This document shows, one piece after another, positions 25,680 through 36,099 of a stretch of DNA of 64,000 bases. The position numbers were made by a program, and so were the translations under genes. The notes beneath the pieces were generated by a model. The model was not told where the DNA came from, searched no databases, and worked only from the letters and a program-made list of their open reading frames with translations. Source of the stretch: Gammaproteobacteria bacterium (lineage in GTDB: Bacteria > Pseudomonadota > Gammaproteobacteria > DSM-16500). Within the stretch, counting starts at the first letter, position 1; each line of letters begins with the position of its first letter. The stretch spans positions 1 through 64,000 of the forward strand of contig JAJPJH010000097.1 in NCBI GenBank assembly GCA_021324335.1. The letters run 5' to 3'.

Positions 25680-28034
25680 ATGGCCGATATTGTTATAGAA
25701 ATAGACGGAAAAAAATTAACAGCAAAGCCGAATCAAATGGTGATTCAAGTGGCTGATGAGGCGGGTATTTATATTCCGCGATTTTGCTATCACAAGCATT
25801 TGACCGTTGCTGCTAATTGTCGCATGTGCTTAGTGGAAGTCGAAAAATCCCCTAAAGCGCTGCCTGCTTGTGCTACGCCTGTTGCATCAGGAATGAGGAT
25901 TTTTACCAAGTCTCAAAAAACCATTGAAGCGCAACGCGCTGTGATGGAATTTTTATTAATTAATCATCCGCTCGATTGCCCTATTTGCGACCAAGGGGGC
26001 GAGTGCGAATTACAAGATCTTTCCATGGGCTATGGTTCTGGGAAATCACGCTATGACGAAAGCAAACGTTCCATCAAAGACCAAAACCTAGGCCCGTTAA
26101 TTTCCACCGACATGACCCGTTGTATTTATTGCACCCGCTGCGTGCGATTTGGTATTGAAATCGCGGGATTACCTGAAATGGGTGATGTCAATCGGGGTGA
26201 ACATTCTCGAATTGGAACATTTGTCGAGCAAGCCCTGACGTCAGAAGTATCCGGCAATATCATTGATCTTTGTCCCGTGGGTGCTCTGACCTCTAAGCCT
26301 TATCGTTTTACCGCACGTCCTTGGGAATTAGACCAAGCACCCAGTGTGAGCCCTCATGATTGCATTGGTTCGAATCTGTATGTGCATACGCGTTATGGCA
26401 GAGTGATGCGGGTCGTCTCGCGCGAAAATGAAGGGATCAACCAAACATGGTTAGCGGATCGTGATCGTTTTGGCTATACCGGTCTTTATCACAACGATCG
26501 CTTAGAAGAACCGTTAGCAAAAATAAATGGTGAATGGAAAGTCGTAGAATGGCAGAAAGCCTTAGAAATAGCAGCTACTGGTTTGCATGATGTGGTTGCT
26601 GAACACGGTGCGGATAAAATCGGTGCATTAGCTTCACCCAATTCGACGACAGAAGAATTTTATTTATTACAAAAAATTATCCGTGCCTTAGGCAGTCCCC
26701 ATATTGATCATCGCTTACGTGAAATTGATACAGGTGATCAAGCTTCCCTACCAGCCTTTCCTGGATTAGCGATGGCAAGCATTGCTGAACTTGAACAATG
26801 CGATGCAGTGTTACTGATTGGTTCTAACCTACGCAAAGAACAACCACTTGCTGCCTTGCGAATACGTCAAGCCTTCTTGAAAGGCGCGAAGATCATGGCT
26901 GTCAATTCAGTGGATTATGATTTTAATTTTGAGCTTGCAGCTAAGCACATTATTGCCCCTCATGCCATGCCTGCTGCTTTAGCTGCTATCATCAATGCGA
27001 TTCAGCCTGAATTTAACGATGTCCCTGCTGATGCCGCAGCAAAAGCGATCGCTGATCAGCTACAAGGCAAACAAAAAGTATGTCTATTGTTAGGTGCATC
27101 CACGCTTCACCACCCGCACGCTTCTGCTATCCGTTATTTAGCACAGCGGTTAGCTAGCTTAACCAATGCCACTGTCAGTGTGATGACAGAGGGTGCGAAT
27201 TCAGCCGGTGGTTGGTTAGCAGGTGCTATTCCCCATCGTCATGCAGGGGGTGAAGAAATTCATCATCATGGCTTGAATGCCTATCAAATGTTAGAAAAGC
27301 CACGCAAAGGTTACATACTTTTAAATGTTGAACCTGACTTCGATTGCGCCAACGCAGCTCATGCCGTTCGTGCTCTCCAGCAAGCGAAATTTACGATTGC
27401 TATTTCCCTGTATCGAAACGCCGTATTAGACGCCCATGCCGATGTGATTTTACCCATGGCTGCTTTCACTGAAACGTCAGGCACCTATATCAATGCAGCT
27501 GGCGAATGGCAAAGTTTCCATGGCGTATCCTCTGGGTATGGCTCTTCCCGTCCGGCTTGGAAGATATTGCGCGTATTAGGTAACTTCTTACATTTAGAAG
27601 GTTTTAATTACGAAAGTTCTGAAGAGATTAAGCATGAAGTAAAAGGGCTAGTAGAAAAAATGCCCGCTATTACGAAGACTTTATCGCGCCCTGACCATTT
27701 TTCTTTAGCAACTGGCCCCGCGCTTTCTCGTATCGGCGATATCCCGCTTTATGCTATCGACAGCCTCGTACGGCGTGCGATGCCATTACAAAAAGCACAA
27801 ATGGCGATGGAAGGGGAGGTGACGGCTCTTCGCTTACATCCTGAAACAGCTTCTACTCTTCGCGTACAAGAAGGCGATAGAGTGCAAGTATCACAACCGC
27901 ATACCAACGGCATAGAATTACCGATTATTCTCGACCCCCGTGTTGCCAAACAAGCTGCTTGGATTGCTGGTGGGATTAGTGCGACGAGGGAATTAGGCGA
28001 TTTAGTTGGAGAGATAGAGATTAAGAAACTATGA
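25680..28034 (+). CDS. nuoG: NADH-quinone oxidoreductase subunit G
   Basis: The product is 784 aa from ATG 25680; GTG 25668 is an alternative and neither has a strong ribosome binding site. The N-terminus carries a 2Fe-2S ferredoxin domain ([27 protein letters not shown]), then the His-Cys cluster region [18 protein letters not shown] and the 4Fe-4S motif [10 protein letters not shown]. The rest is a molybdopterin oxidoreductase-like domain, which carries no cofactor in complex I. It is complete and follows nuoF by 21 bp. Confidence 0.96.
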   Translation: MADIVIEIDGKKLTAKPNQMVIQVADEAGIYIPRFCYHKHLTVAANCRMCLVEVEKSPKALPACATPVASGMRIFTKSQKTIEAQRAVMEFLLINHPLDCPICDQGGECELQDLSMGYGSGKSRYDESKRSIKDQNLGPLISTDMTRCIYCTRCVRFGIEIAGLPEMGDVNRGEHSRIGTFVEQALTSEVSGNIIDLCPVGALTSKPYRFTARPWELDQAPSVSPHDCIGSNLYVHTRYGRVMRVVSRENEGINQTWLADRDRFGYTGLYHNDRLEEPLAKINGEWKVVEWQKALEIAATGLHDVVAEHGADKIGALASPNSTTEEFYLLQKIIRALGSPHIDHRLREIDTGDQASLPAFPGLAMASIAELEQCDAVLLIGSNLRKEQPLAALRIRQAFLKGAKIMAVNSVDYDFNFELAAKHIIAPHAMPAALAAIINAIQPEFNDVPADAAAKAIADQLQGKQKVCLLLGASTLHHPHASAIRYLAQRLASLTNATVSVMTEGANSAGGWLAGAIPHRHAGGEEIHHHGLNAYQMLEKPRKGYILLNVEPDFDCANAAHAVRALQQAKFTIAISLYRNAVLDAHADVILPMAAFTETSGTYINAAGEWQSFHGVSSGYGSSRPAWKILRVLGNFLHLEGFNYESSEEIKHEVKGLVEKMPAITKTLSRPDHFSLATGPALSRIGDIPLYAIDSLVRRAMPLQKAQMAMEGEVTALRLHPETASTLRVQEGDRVQVSQPHTNGIELPIILDPRVAKQAAWIAGGISATRELGDLVGEIEIKKL

Positions 28035-29056
28035 CAGAGACACTATTTTTTATTGCCCTCATTGTATTGAAAATTATTGCGGTGATCGTGGGATTAATCG
28101 TGGTAGTGCTCTATCTTACTTATTTTGAACGCAAAGTGATTGCTTTCATGCACGTGCGTATTGGGCCCAATCGTGTTGGTTTACGTGGGATGCTGCAGCC
28201 TTTTGCGGATACCATCAAATTATTGACGAAAGAAATCATTGTCCCAACTGCTTCCAACCGATTTTTATTTATCGTTGCCCCTCTGATTAGCTTCAGTACT
28301 GCTTTAATTGGCTGGGCCGTGATTCCGTTTAATAAAGGAGTTGTCTTAGCTAATATTAATGCGGGGGTATTATATACGCTTGCCATTTCTTCTTTAGGCG
28401 TTTACGGCATCATGATTGCCGGTTGGGCATCTAATTCTAAATATGCTCTCTTTGGCTCTTTACGCGCTGCAGCGCAATCGATTTCTTACGAAATTGCGAT
28501 GGGATTTGCGCTCATTGGTGTGATGATGGCAGCGGGTTCCTTGAATTTCCAAGAGATCGTGGCCAAACAGGAAGGAGGTTTGTGGCATTGGTATTGGTTA
28601 CCTTTGCTGCCGCTCTTTATTGTCTATTGGGTCGCTGGCATTGCCGAGACCAACCGTTTGCCTTTTGACGTGGCGGAAGGTGAATCAGAAATTGTAGCGG
28701 GTTTTCATGTTGAATATTCGGGTGTCACATTTGCGTTATTCTTTTTCGCGGAATACGTCAACATGACGCTAATTTCCACTTTAATTTCTCTCCTCTTTTT
28801 AGGTGGCTGGTTATCTCCCTTCCAAGGGATTCCGTATCTTGAATCTTGGTTTGCATGGGTGCCGGGTCCAATCTGGTTATTCATGAAAGTCTGTTTCTTT
28901 TTGTATTGCTATTTATGGTTTAGAGCAACTTTCCCCCGCTATCGTTATGATCAAATCATGCGTTTAGGTTGGAAAGTATTTATTCCGCTCACATTAGTAT
29001 GGGTTGCCTTGGTCGCTTTAGCGGTGCAATGGCAAATCGGTCCATGGTTTGCGTAA
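28031..29056 (+). CDS. nuoH: NADH-quinone oxidoreductase subunit H
   Basis: The product is 341 aa, a multi-spanning membrane subunit at the junction of the two arms that lines the quinone channel. [38 protein letters not shown], the acidic loop [27 protein letters not shown] and [18 protein letters not shown] are all present, which are the strongest family signatures. It overlaps nuoG by 4 bp. Confidence 0.97.
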   Translation: MTETLFFIALIVLKIIAVIVGLIVVVLYLTYFERKVIAFMHVRIGPNRVGLRGMLQPFADTIKLLTKEIIVPTASNRFLFIVAPLISFSTALIGWAVIPFNKGVVLANINAGVLYTLAISSLGVYGIMIAGWASNSKYALFGSLRAAAQSISYEIAMGFALIGVMMAAGSLNFQEIVAKQEGGLWHWYWLPLLPLFIVYWVAGIAETNRLPFDVAEGESEIVAGFHVEYSGVTFALFFFAEYVNMTLISTLISLLFLGGWLSPFQGIPYLESWFAWVPGPIWLFMKVCFFLYCYLWFRATFPRYRYDQIMRLGWKVFIPLTLVWVALVALAVQWQIGPWFA

Positions 29057-29066
29057 AGAATTAGAG

Positions 29067-29567
29067 ATGACGAACATGTGGCAACGTCTAAAACAATATG
29101 TAAAAAGTTTTTCGATGTGGGATTTATTAGTCGGGATGCGCGTAACGGGTAAATATTTTTGGAAGAAAAAATTTACCATTCAATTCCCGGAAGAGAAAAC
29201 CCCTGTTTCCCCACGTTTTCGTGGTATCCATGCTTTGCGCCGCTATCCAAATGGGGAAGAGCGTTGTATTGCCTGTAAACTATGCGAAGCAGTGTGCCCA
29301 GCTTTAGCGATTACGATTCATGCAGAACCCCGCCCTGATGGTTCTCGGCGGACGACGTTGTATGAAATTGATATGTTTAAGTGTATTTACTGCGGGCTTT
29401 GTGAAGAATCCTGTCCAGTTGATTCCATTGTATTGACCAACATGGGAGATTTTCATATTAGAGAGCGCGGGGACAATATTTTAACCAAGGAAACATTGTT
29501 GGCTATTGGTGATAAATATGAAAAACAAATTGCTAAGGATAGAAAAGAAGATGAGAAGTATCGCTAA
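29067..29567 (+). CDS. nuoI: NADH-quinone oxidoreductase subunit I
   Basis: The product is 166 aa from ATG 29067; ATG 29076 and an upstream TTG at 29049 (overlapping nuoH) are also in frame. It is a ferredoxin-like subunit with two 4Fe-4S clusters (N6a, N6b): Cys67, 70, 73 and 77 in [12 protein letters not shown], and Cys106, 109, 112 and 116 in [12 protein letters not shown]. It passes electrons from NuoG towards NuoB. A 304-bp gap with a large inverted repeat separates it from nuoJ. Confidence 0.96.
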   Translation: MTNMWQRLKQYVKSFSMWDLLVGMRVTGKYFWKKKFTIQFPEEKTPVSPRFRGIHALRRYPNGEERCIACKLCEAVCPALAITIHAEPRPDGSRRTTLYEIDMFKCIYCGLCEESCPVDSIVLTNMGDFHIRERGDNILTKETLLAIGDKYEKQIAKDRKEDEKYR

Positions 29568-29657
29568 GATGAGAAAAAATTGGGATCATACTAGCGACAG
29601 CTTGGTAGCCAGGAAGTTAGTAAAAAAATGTGTGATCCTGGCAAATGCGTCATCCTG

Positions 29658-29781
29658 TGGATGTGTCATCCCGGCGCAGGCCGGGATCCACAGAGAAATT
29701 TATCTCCGATGCCAGAGCTAGAGTTTAAACGCTTGTAATGAAGATGGGTGGATCCCGGCCTGCGCCGGGATGACACATCCA
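29658..29781. repeat. REP/MITE-like inverted repeat between nuoI and nuoJ
   Basis: Arms of 34 bp at 29658-29691 and 29748-29781 are perfect reverse complements and flank a 56-bp spacer. Each arm holds its own hairpin (ATCCCGGC, GCAG, GCCGGGAT). The core GTCATCCCGGCGCAGGCCGG is the type of dispersed palindrome found in several bacterial genomes and read through as VIPAQAGI in one frame. The rest of the 29568-29871 gap holds no gene. The arms are much more GC-rich than their surroundings. As RNA it would fold into a very stable stem in the middle of the nuo transcript. Confidence 0.85.
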
Positions 29782-29871
29782 TCGCGATGACACGCACTGT
29801 CAGCTTTCGCTGGCATGAGAGAGGAAGGTTTTTAACAGCTATTATGAGAAATATTAAGTGAGTGAATTGAA

Positions 29872-30486
29872 ATGTTAACACCTATACACATTATATTTTA
29901 CATTTTCGCCGCCGTCGCTATTTGCTCAGCTGTGACAGTCATCACTGCACGCAATCCCGTCCGCAGTGTACTTTCCCTAGTCGTGACTTTCTTTTCTGTT
30001 GCGGGTTTATGGATGATGTTACGCGCTGAATTTTTATCCTTAATTTTACTACTCGTCTATGTTGGCGCTGTCATGACTTTATTCTTATTTGTAGTCATGA
30101 TGTTAAATATTGATAGAGAAACCAAACGCGAAGGCTTCGTTCGCTATTTACCTTTCGGTCTCATCCTGGTCGTCTTAACGATAGGATTAATTGCCATGGG
30201 CGTAGGTCCTACGTATTTTGGTATGACACAAATGCCGCCACCCCCTCTGGAACCTGCTGATTATAGTAATCTTCAACAAATAGGCGACTTACTTTATACG
30301 GATTATGCTTACCCCTTTGAAATCGCCGGTGTGTTATTGCTCGCGGGTATCATCGCTGCCATTACATTAGCTTTCCGCGGCCCCGTGAAACGGAAAGTAC
30401 AAAACCCCAGCGCACAAGTTGCTGTGCGGCCAGAAGATCGTGTGCGTTTAATTAAAATGGCTCCCGAGCCTAAGCAAGGTACTTGA
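29872..30486 (+). CDS. nuoJ: NADH-quinone oxidoreductase subunit J
   Basis: The product is 204 aa with five predicted membrane helices. The conserved [27 protein letters not shown] segment (helix 3 region) couples the quinone site to the pumping modules in complex [19 protein letters not shown] in the first third also fits. The tail ([18 protein letters not shown]) is hydrophilic. It is the first gene after the REP-like element, and its ribosome binding site is weak. Confidence 0.95.
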   Translation: MLTPIHIIFYIFAAVAICSAVTVITARNPVRSVLSLVVTFFSVAGLWMMLRAEFLSLILLLVYVGAVMTLFLFVVMMLNIDRETKREGFVRYLPFGLILVVLTIGLIAMGVGPTYFGMTQMPPPPLEPADYSNLQQIGDLLYTDYAYPFEIAGVLLLAGIIAAITLAFRGPVKRKVQNPSAQVAVRPEDRVRLIKMAPEPKQGT

Positions 30487-30488
30487 TT

Positions 30489-30794
30489 ATGCCATCACTG
30501 ACTGATTTTTTAATTGTCGCTGCACTGTTATTCGGTTTAGGCATCGGCGGTATTATTTTAAATCGCAAAAATATGATTACGATTTTAATGTCTATTGAAT
30601 TAATTTTATTGTCCGTCAACACTAACTTTGTTGCATTTTCTTATTTTTTAGGTAATTACGTCGGACAAGTATTTGTCTTTTTCGTGCTAACCGTTGCTGC
30701 TGCAGAAGCGGCGATTGGTTTAGCCATTTTAGTCGTGTTTTATCGCAAACGCGGCACAATTGAAGTACAAGATTTTGATACGTTAAAAGGGTAG
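30489..30794 (+). CDS. nuoK: NADH-quinone oxidoreductase subunit K
   Basis: The product is 101 aa from ATG 30489, two bases after the nuoJ stop (AAGG 9 nt upstream). Three membrane helices are seen, with the conserved Glu in [11 protein letters not shown] and a second in [14 protein letters not shown]. These buried glutamates take part in the proton path of complex I. Confidence 0.95.
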   Translation: MPSLTDFLIVAALLFGLGIGGIILNRKNMITILMSIELILLSVNTNFVAFSYFLGNYVGQVFVFFVLTVAAAEAAIGLAILVVFYRKRGTIEVQDFDTLKG

Positions 30795-30799
30795 TCAAC

Positions 30800-32773
30800 G
30801 TGAATAATTTTCTTCTTTGGACAGCACTCGTAACGGTCTTACTACCGTTAGCAGGCTCAATTATAGCAGGCTTATTCGGCAAACTACTCGGTCGTACGAT
30901 GACACATCGTATTGCTGTGACGCTCGTGGGCATGTCATTTCTCCTGTCATGTTATTTATTTAAACAATTTGTAATTGATGGCTATCCTGCTATTTCCGAT
31001 AATTTTTATACCTGGGCTACCGCAGGCATTGCTCATTTTGAAGTCGGGTTCTTATTAGATCGTTTAAGTGCCACGATGATTATGGTGGTGTTATTCATTG
31101 CCTTTATGGTGCATATCTATAGCATTGGTTACATGGCTGATGATCCAGGCTATCAACATTTTTTTAGCTATGTCTCTTTGTTTACTTTCTCCATGCTCGT
31201 ACTGGTTTTAGCAAATAATTTCTTAGTTCTCTTTTTTGGCTGGGAAGGGGTAGGCTTAGTCTCTTATTTGCTGATTGGTTTTTGGTATAAACGGGAATCC
31301 GCGTCATTTGCAGGCTTAAAAGCATTTATTGTCAATCGTATTGGGGACATGGGATTTATTCTAGCCATTGCGGCGATTTTAATGTATTTCGGTTCCTTGG
31401 CATATACCGATGTTTTTGGTCAAGCTTCTGCTTTAGCTGATCAAACGATGCCACTTCTTCCTAACTATCAGGCACCCTTAATGACAGTGATTTGCCTACT
31501 CTTATTTATCGGCGCGATGGGTAAATCCGCGCAAGTGCCTTTGCACGTATGGCTGCCAGAATCGATGGAAGGTCCAACGCCTATTTCCGCTTTGATTCAT
31601 GCTGCTACGATGGTGACGGCAGGTATTTATATGGTGGCACGCATGTCCCCTCTCTTTGAATTTTCACCTGCGGTGCTGAGCTTCATTTTAGTGATAGGGG
31701 GTACGGGGGCGCTCTTCATGGGCTTAGTTGCTGTTGTTCAGTACGATATCAAACGCGTCATTGCTTATTCCACGTTGTCACAGTTAGGTTATATGGCAGT
31801 AGCGTTAGGTGCTTCAGCTTATGATGCAGCTATTTTTCATTTAATTACGCATGCTTTCTTCAAAGCATTGCTCTTCTTGGCTGCTGGTTCGGTAATTATT
31901 GCCTTACATCATGAGCAAGACATGCGAAAAATGGGCGGCCTTGCGGCTTATCTCCCGGTGACTTACTTAACTTTTGTCATTGGCACATTAGCCCTCTGTG
32001 CTATTCCACCTTTCTCCGGTTTTTATTCCAAAGACATCATTATCGAAGCAGTTAAATTAAGCACGCTTCCAGGTGCGCGTTACGCCTATTTCTGTGTCTT
32101 AATAGGTGCTTTTGTGACGCCGCTTTACATGTTCCGCGCCTTGTTTATGACATTTCATACCAACGAACGAGTAGCATTAGAATGGCGTGACCATATTAAA
32201 GAATCACCCATGGTGGTATTAATGCCGTTAGTCGCATTGGCTATTCCCAGTGTTATCATTGGGCAAGTGCTAGTCGAACCCATGTTATTTGCTCAATCCA
32301 AATTATTAGGCAACACGATTTTTGTTTTACCTGAACATAATGTTCTCACCCAGCTTTCTGTCGATTATCACGGCGCGAAATTAATGGCACTTGAGGCTGG
32401 CAAAACCTTAACCTTTTGGCTAGCAATAGCAGGAATTCTGACGGCCTGGTTATTCACAGCCGTTTTTCCACAATGGTCTACTGCTTTCAAAAAACGATTT
32501 GCCTGGATTTACCGCATCTTAGTGGCTAAATATGGCTTTGATGATTTTAATCAAATCGTGTTAGTCCACGGTACGCAAGAGACGGGCCATCTTTTCTATG
32601 ACGTGAGCGACGTCAAGTTAATTGATGGCGTCGGTGTCAATGGTTCGGGTAGGCTGATTAGCTGGTTTGCAGGAACAGCACGCCGTCTGCAAAGCGGGTA
32701 TGTGTACCATTATGCTTTATCCATGATCTTGGGTGTGGTTGTTTTCTTAGCTTGGTATGTGGGGGGATTTTAA
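30800..32773 (+). CDS. nuoL: NADH-quinone oxidoreductase subunit L
   Basis: The product is 657 aa, starting at GTG 30800 with AAAAGGG about 8 nt upstream. It is the distal antiporter-like proton pump subunit. FGWEGVGLVSYLLIGFWY (with the key Glu), HVWLPESMEGPTPISALIHAATMVTAGIYM, KRVIAYSTLSQLGYM and HAFFKALLFLAAGS are intact. The C-terminal lateral helix region ends in a final membrane segment. It is followed by nuoM with 1 bp between stop and start. Confidence 0.97.
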   Translation: MNNFLLWTALVTVLLPLAGSIIAGLFGKLLGRTMTHRIAVTLVGMSFLLSCYLFKQFVIDGYPAISDNFYTWATAGIAHFEVGFLLDRLSATMIMVVLFIAFMVHIYSIGYMADDPGYQHFFSYVSLFTFSMLVLVLANNFLVLFFGWEGVGLVSYLLIGFWYKRESASFAGLKAFIVNRIGDMGFILAIAAILMYFGSLAYTDVFGQASALADQTMPLLPNYQAPLMTVICLLLFIGAMGKSAQVPLHVWLPESMEGPTPISALIHAATMVTAGIYMVARMSPLFEFSPAVLSFILVIGGTGALFMGLVAVVQYDIKRVIAYSTLSQLGYMAVALGASAYDAAIFHLITHAFFKALLFLAAGSVIIALHHEQDMRKMGGLAAYLPVTYLTFVIGTLALCAIPPFSGFYSKDIIIEAVKLSTLPGARYAYFCVLIGAFVTPLYMFRALFMTFHTNERVALEWRDHIKESPMVVLMPLVALAIPSVIIGQVLVEPMLFAQSKLLGNTIFVLPEHNVLTQLSVDYHGAKLMALEAGKTLTFWLAIAGILTAWLFTAVFPQWSTAFKKRFAWIYRILVAKYGFDDFNQIVLVHGTQETGHLFYDVSDVKLIDGVGVNGSGRLISWFAGTARRLQSGYVYHYALSMILGVVVFLAWYVGGF

Positions 32774-32774
32774 G

Positions 32775-34337
32775 ATGTTAAGCCATTTTCCCATTCTCTC
32801 TGTTTTAATTTGGCTGCCCCTCCTTGGCGCTGTCTTATCGCTGTGTACGGGTGGGGATAAAAATGCCAATGTAGCCCGCGGTATTGCGGTGGTCGTGGCT
32901 GTGACCAATCTGCTTTTATGTATCCCTTTATATTTAGCGTTCGATCCCAGCCGATATGATATGCAATTCATGGAAGACCATCTTTGGATTCGGGCTTATC
33001 AAACGCATTACGCCTTAGGGATAGACGGCATTTCCCTTGTCATGGTCATCCTGACTAACTTCACGGGTTTGCTAGTCGTCATTGCTGGCTGTCATGCCAT
33101 TCGATTACGTGTTGCGCAATACATGGCGACCTTCTTGACCATGCAAGGTATGATTGTAGGCGTATTCTGCGCCATGGATGCAATTTTGTTTTACGTCTTC
33201 TGGGAAGGCATGCTCATCCCTATGTACCTCTCTATTGGCATGTGGGGGAGTGCCAATCGTTCATATGCCTCGATCAAGTTTTTCCTTTTTACCTTCTTAG
33301 GCTCACTCTTGATGCTGATCGCGTTAATTTATCTTTATAATCAAACCGGCAGTTTCATGATAGAAAGCTTTTACTCCCTGCCATTTAGCTTAACGATTCA
33401 AAAATGGCTATTTTTTGCTTTCCTACTTGCTTTTGCGGTTAAAGTGCCTATGTGGCCAGTCCATACCTGGTTACCTGATGCTCACACGGAAGCACCTGCT
33501 GGCGGCTCCGTCGTGTTAGCAGCATTGATGTTGAAATTAGGCATTTACGGATTTTTACGTTTCAGCATGCCTATCACACCACTTGCTTGCCAAGAATTTG
33601 CGACCCCTATGATTGTGCTAGCCTTAATTGCGATTGTGTACATTGGCTTAATTGCCATTGTGCAATCGGATATGAAAAAACTCATCGCTTATTCTTCTAT
33701 CGCCCATATGGGTTTTGCCATTCTAGGGTGTTTCATGGTGTATGAAATCGTCACCCATATGCACACCTTACAAGATGCTTACATGAGCTTAGAAGGTGCT
33801 GTTATCCAAATGGTGGCCCATGCATTTGGATCGGGAGCGATGTTTTTAGGCGTAGGCTTATTAGCTGAACGTTTTTACAATCACAGCCGATTAATTAAAG
33901 ATTACGGCGGCGTTGCCCAAACCATGCCTATTTTTGCTGCCTTTTTCATGTTATTTGCTATGTCCAATGTCGGCTTGCCAGGTACAGCAGGTTTTGTAGG
34001 GGAATTCATGGTGATCATGAGTGCTTTCCAAACGCATTTCTGGGTCGCTGCTTTTGCTGCCCTTACTTTAATCTTAAGTGCCTCTTATACCCTCTGGATG
34101 TATAAACGCGTTTTCTTCGGGCCTATAGCAAATGAACATGTGGCTGCCTTCAAAGATATCACTTGGACTGAAAAAGTGAATTATATTTTACTCACCATTG
34201 GTGTGCTCTGGATCGGTTTATATCCACAACCACTGATTACGGTATTACGTGTAACGATAGGACATTTACTATTACAAAGCATCCCGCCTGAGCTAGCATC
34301 GACATTGCCAGCGAATAGCGCAGCGCTTTGGGGATAA
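32775..34337 (+). CDS. nuoM: NADH-quinone oxidoreductase subunit M
   Basis: The product is 520 aa from ATG 32775 (GGGGGG upstream; an ATG at 32757 lies inside nuoL). It is an antiporter-like pump subunit: FWEGMLIPMYLSIGMWG carries the conserved Glu, and VKVPMWPVHTWLPDAHTEAPAGGSVVLAALMLKLGIYGFLRF and KKLIAYSSIAHMGFAILG follow. All match the family over full length. Confidence 0.97.
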   Translation: MLSHFPILSVLIWLPLLGAVLSLCTGGDKNANVARGIAVVVAVTNLLLCIPLYLAFDPSRYDMQFMEDHLWIRAYQTHYALGIDGISLVMVILTNFTGLLVVIAGCHAIRLRVAQYMATFLTMQGMIVGVFCAMDAILFYVFWEGMLIPMYLSIGMWGSANRSYASIKFFLFTFLGSLLMLIALIYLYNQTGSFMIESFYSLPFSLTIQKWLFFAFLLAFAVKVPMWPVHTWLPDAHTEAPAGGSVVLAALMLKLGIYGFLRFSMPITPLACQEFATPMIVLALIAIVYIGLIAIVQSDMKKLIAYSSIAHMGFAILGCFMVYEIVTHMHTLQDAYMSLEGAVIQMVAHAFGSGAMFLGVGLLAERFYNHSRLIKDYGGVAQTMPIFAAFFMLFAMSNVGLPGTAGFVGEFMVIMSAFQTHFWVAAFAALTLILSASYTLWMYKRVFFGPIANEHVAAFKDITWTEKVNYILLTIGVLWIGLYPQPLITVLRVTIGHLLLQSIPPELASTLPANSAALWG

Positions 34338-34364
34338 ACTTATTTTTCGAGGTTAAATGCCACA

Positions 34365-35810
34365 ATGAACCTTTCAATGCCACAATTTTCTGCCGCACTC
34401 CCGGAAATTTTTCTGCTCTCGATGGCGTGTATTATTTTATTAGTCGATGTCTATATCGCTGCACGTTATCGCATTGTAACGTATTTACTAGTGCAATTGA
34501 GCTTGATCATTGCTTTCCTCTTAACGCTACCGCAATTTAACGCTGACATGCTGATTACATTTAGTGGTCATTATATTGTCGATAAATTAGCTGTCTTAAC
34601 AAAATTATTTGTTTATTTATTCAGCTTCTTTGCATTTGCTTATGCACAAGCATATTTGAAATCTCGTCATATTCCTCGCAGTGAATATTATTTACTCGGT
34701 ATATTTGCTGTTCTCGGTATGTCGGTGATGGCATCTGCTTATAGCTTGTTGACAGTGTATCTCGGCTTAGAACTGTTATCACTTTCCCTGTATGCGATGG
34801 TTGCTCTTTATAAAGATTCTAATACAGCTACCGAAGCAGCGATGAAATATTTTGTCTTGGGTGGTCTTGCTTCCGGCATATTGCTATATGGTATTTCCAT
34901 CTTGTACGGCGTAACAGGCAATATTCAAATGAACACGATCGCGCAAGTGCTACAAAACCGCCACGATATTGTGCCCTTACTCGCATTAATTTTTGTGCTA
35001 GCCGGCCTCATTTTCAAATTTGGAGCAGTACCTTTCCACATGTGGGTGCCAGATGTTTATCAAGGTGCTTCAACGCCCACCACCCTTTTTATTGCAAGCG
35101 CCCCCAAAGTAGCCGCTTTCGCTATTACTGTTCGCATTCTTGTACAAGCCATGCCAAGCTTATCCACCAATTGGGAGCAGTTGCTTATTGTGATGGCTGT
35201 TCTCTCGATGTTCTTAGGAAATGTTCTAGCTATTGCGCAAACCAACCTTAAACGCATGTTAGCTTATTCTTCGATTGCGCACATTGGGTACACTCTACTG
35301 GGTATTCTAGCAGGCCCCAATTCTACGGATGGTTATTCAGCTGCGATGTTCTATATTTTCACGTATGTTTTAGTCGCAGCAGGTGCTTTCGCTGTGATCA
35401 CCTTAATGAGTAAGGATGGCATTGAGTTTGATAAGTTAGAAGATTATCGCGGCTTAAATGCTCGCAATCCGTGGCTTGCTTTCATGATGTTATTGCTCAT
35501 GTTTTCCATGGCAGGGGTTCCGCCCACGGTAGGCTTTTTTGCTAAATTAGGCTTATTAGAAGCCCTCATCCAAGCGCATCTCGTCTGGCTTGCTGTCTTG
35601 GCTCTCATTTTTGCCTTAATTGGGGCTTACTATTACTTACGGGTGGTGATGCTCATGTATTTCGAAGAACCGGCTGAAACCGCTGCTAATCTACCGGTGA
35701 AGTTGTCACCCGCTATGACAACGGCTATTACTATTAATGGTTCCGCGGCTTTACTACTCGGTTTATTGCCAAGCTCTTTTATTGATTTATGCCGAATTAC
35801 CATCGGATAA
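34365..35810 (+). CDS. nuoN: NADH-quinone oxidoreductase subunit N
   Basis: The product is 481 aa, the third antiporter-like pump subunit. LGLELLSLSLYAMVALYKD has the conserved Glu, and GAVPFHMWVPDVYQGASTPTTLFIASAPKVAAF and KRMLAYSSIAHIGYTLLG follow, with MFSMAGVPPTVGFFAKLG near the C-terminus. GAGG lies upstream of the start. It is the last gene of the nuo run; no clear terminator follows before the convergent small gene. Confidence 0.97.
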   Translation: MNLSMPQFSAALPEIFLLSMACIILLVDVYIAARYRIVTYLLVQLSLIIAFLLTLPQFNADMLITFSGHYIVDKLAVLTKLFVYLFSFFAFAYAQAYLKSRHIPRSEYYLLGIFAVLGMSVMASAYSLLTVYLGLELLSLSLYAMVALYKDSNTATEAAMKYFVLGGLASGILLYGISILYGVTGNIQMNTIAQVLQNRHDIVPLLALIFVLAGLIFKFGAVPFHMWVPDVYQGASTPTTLFIASAPKVAAFAITVRILVQAMPSLSTNWEQLLIVMAVLSMFLGNVLAIAQTNLKRMLAYSSIAHIGYTLLGILAGPNSTDGYSAAMFYIFTYVLVAAGAFAVITLMSKDGIEFDKLEDYRGLNARNPWLAFMMLLLMFSMAGVPPTVGFFAKLGLLEALIQAHLVWLAVLALIFALIGAYYYLRVVMLMYFEEPAETAANLPVKLSPAMTTAITINGSAALLLGLLPSSFIDLCRITIG

Positions 35811-35824
35811 AGCCGCATAAATAA

Positions 35825-35983
35825 CTAATTTGACCGCTGAATAGGCCCCAACTCTCGCAAGCGATAAATGAGATGTTGTATCGCTTGTTCCAATTCTTTA
35901 CTAATGCCCGAAGGCGGGGGAGTGGTGTCAACAGCTTGCTGATCGCGCTGGACGAAAAGATCGACGACATTTTCCTTTTTCAT
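35825..35983 (-). CDS. Small protein of unknown function
   Basis: The product is 52 aa from the ATG at 35983, chosen because AGAGGAAA lies 3-10 nt upstream; an in-frame ATG at 36013 has none. The sequence reads MKKENVVDLFVQRDQQ and ends with an amphipathic helix (LEQAIQHLIYRLRELGP). It is convergent with nuoN (14 bp apart) and divergent from queA. I do not recognise the family. The good ribosome binding site and helix support a real gene. Confidence 0.55.
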   Translation of the reverse strand: MKKENVVDLFVQRDQQAVDTTPPPSGISKELEQAIQHLIYRLRELGPIQRSN

Positions 35984-36099
35984 ATCTTTCCTCTGGGTTA
36001 CACTATCAAGCAATTCTACTGTAGCGAGTTTGGGGTAGCGCGGGTATCAGCTAAAACTAACGGTATTATTAAGATATTACTTACAACACATCACCCATT

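Noticed and set aside
29506-29721. Open frame encoding VIPAQAGI-type peptide after nuoI
   Set aside because: It is a read-through of the REP-like palindrome and overlaps the end of nuoI; no ribosome binding site and no protein-like composition.
20658-35810. Possible pseudogenes or frameshifts among the nuo genes
   Set aside because: All fourteen subunits read through in full length with their cofactor or proton-channel motifs intact.
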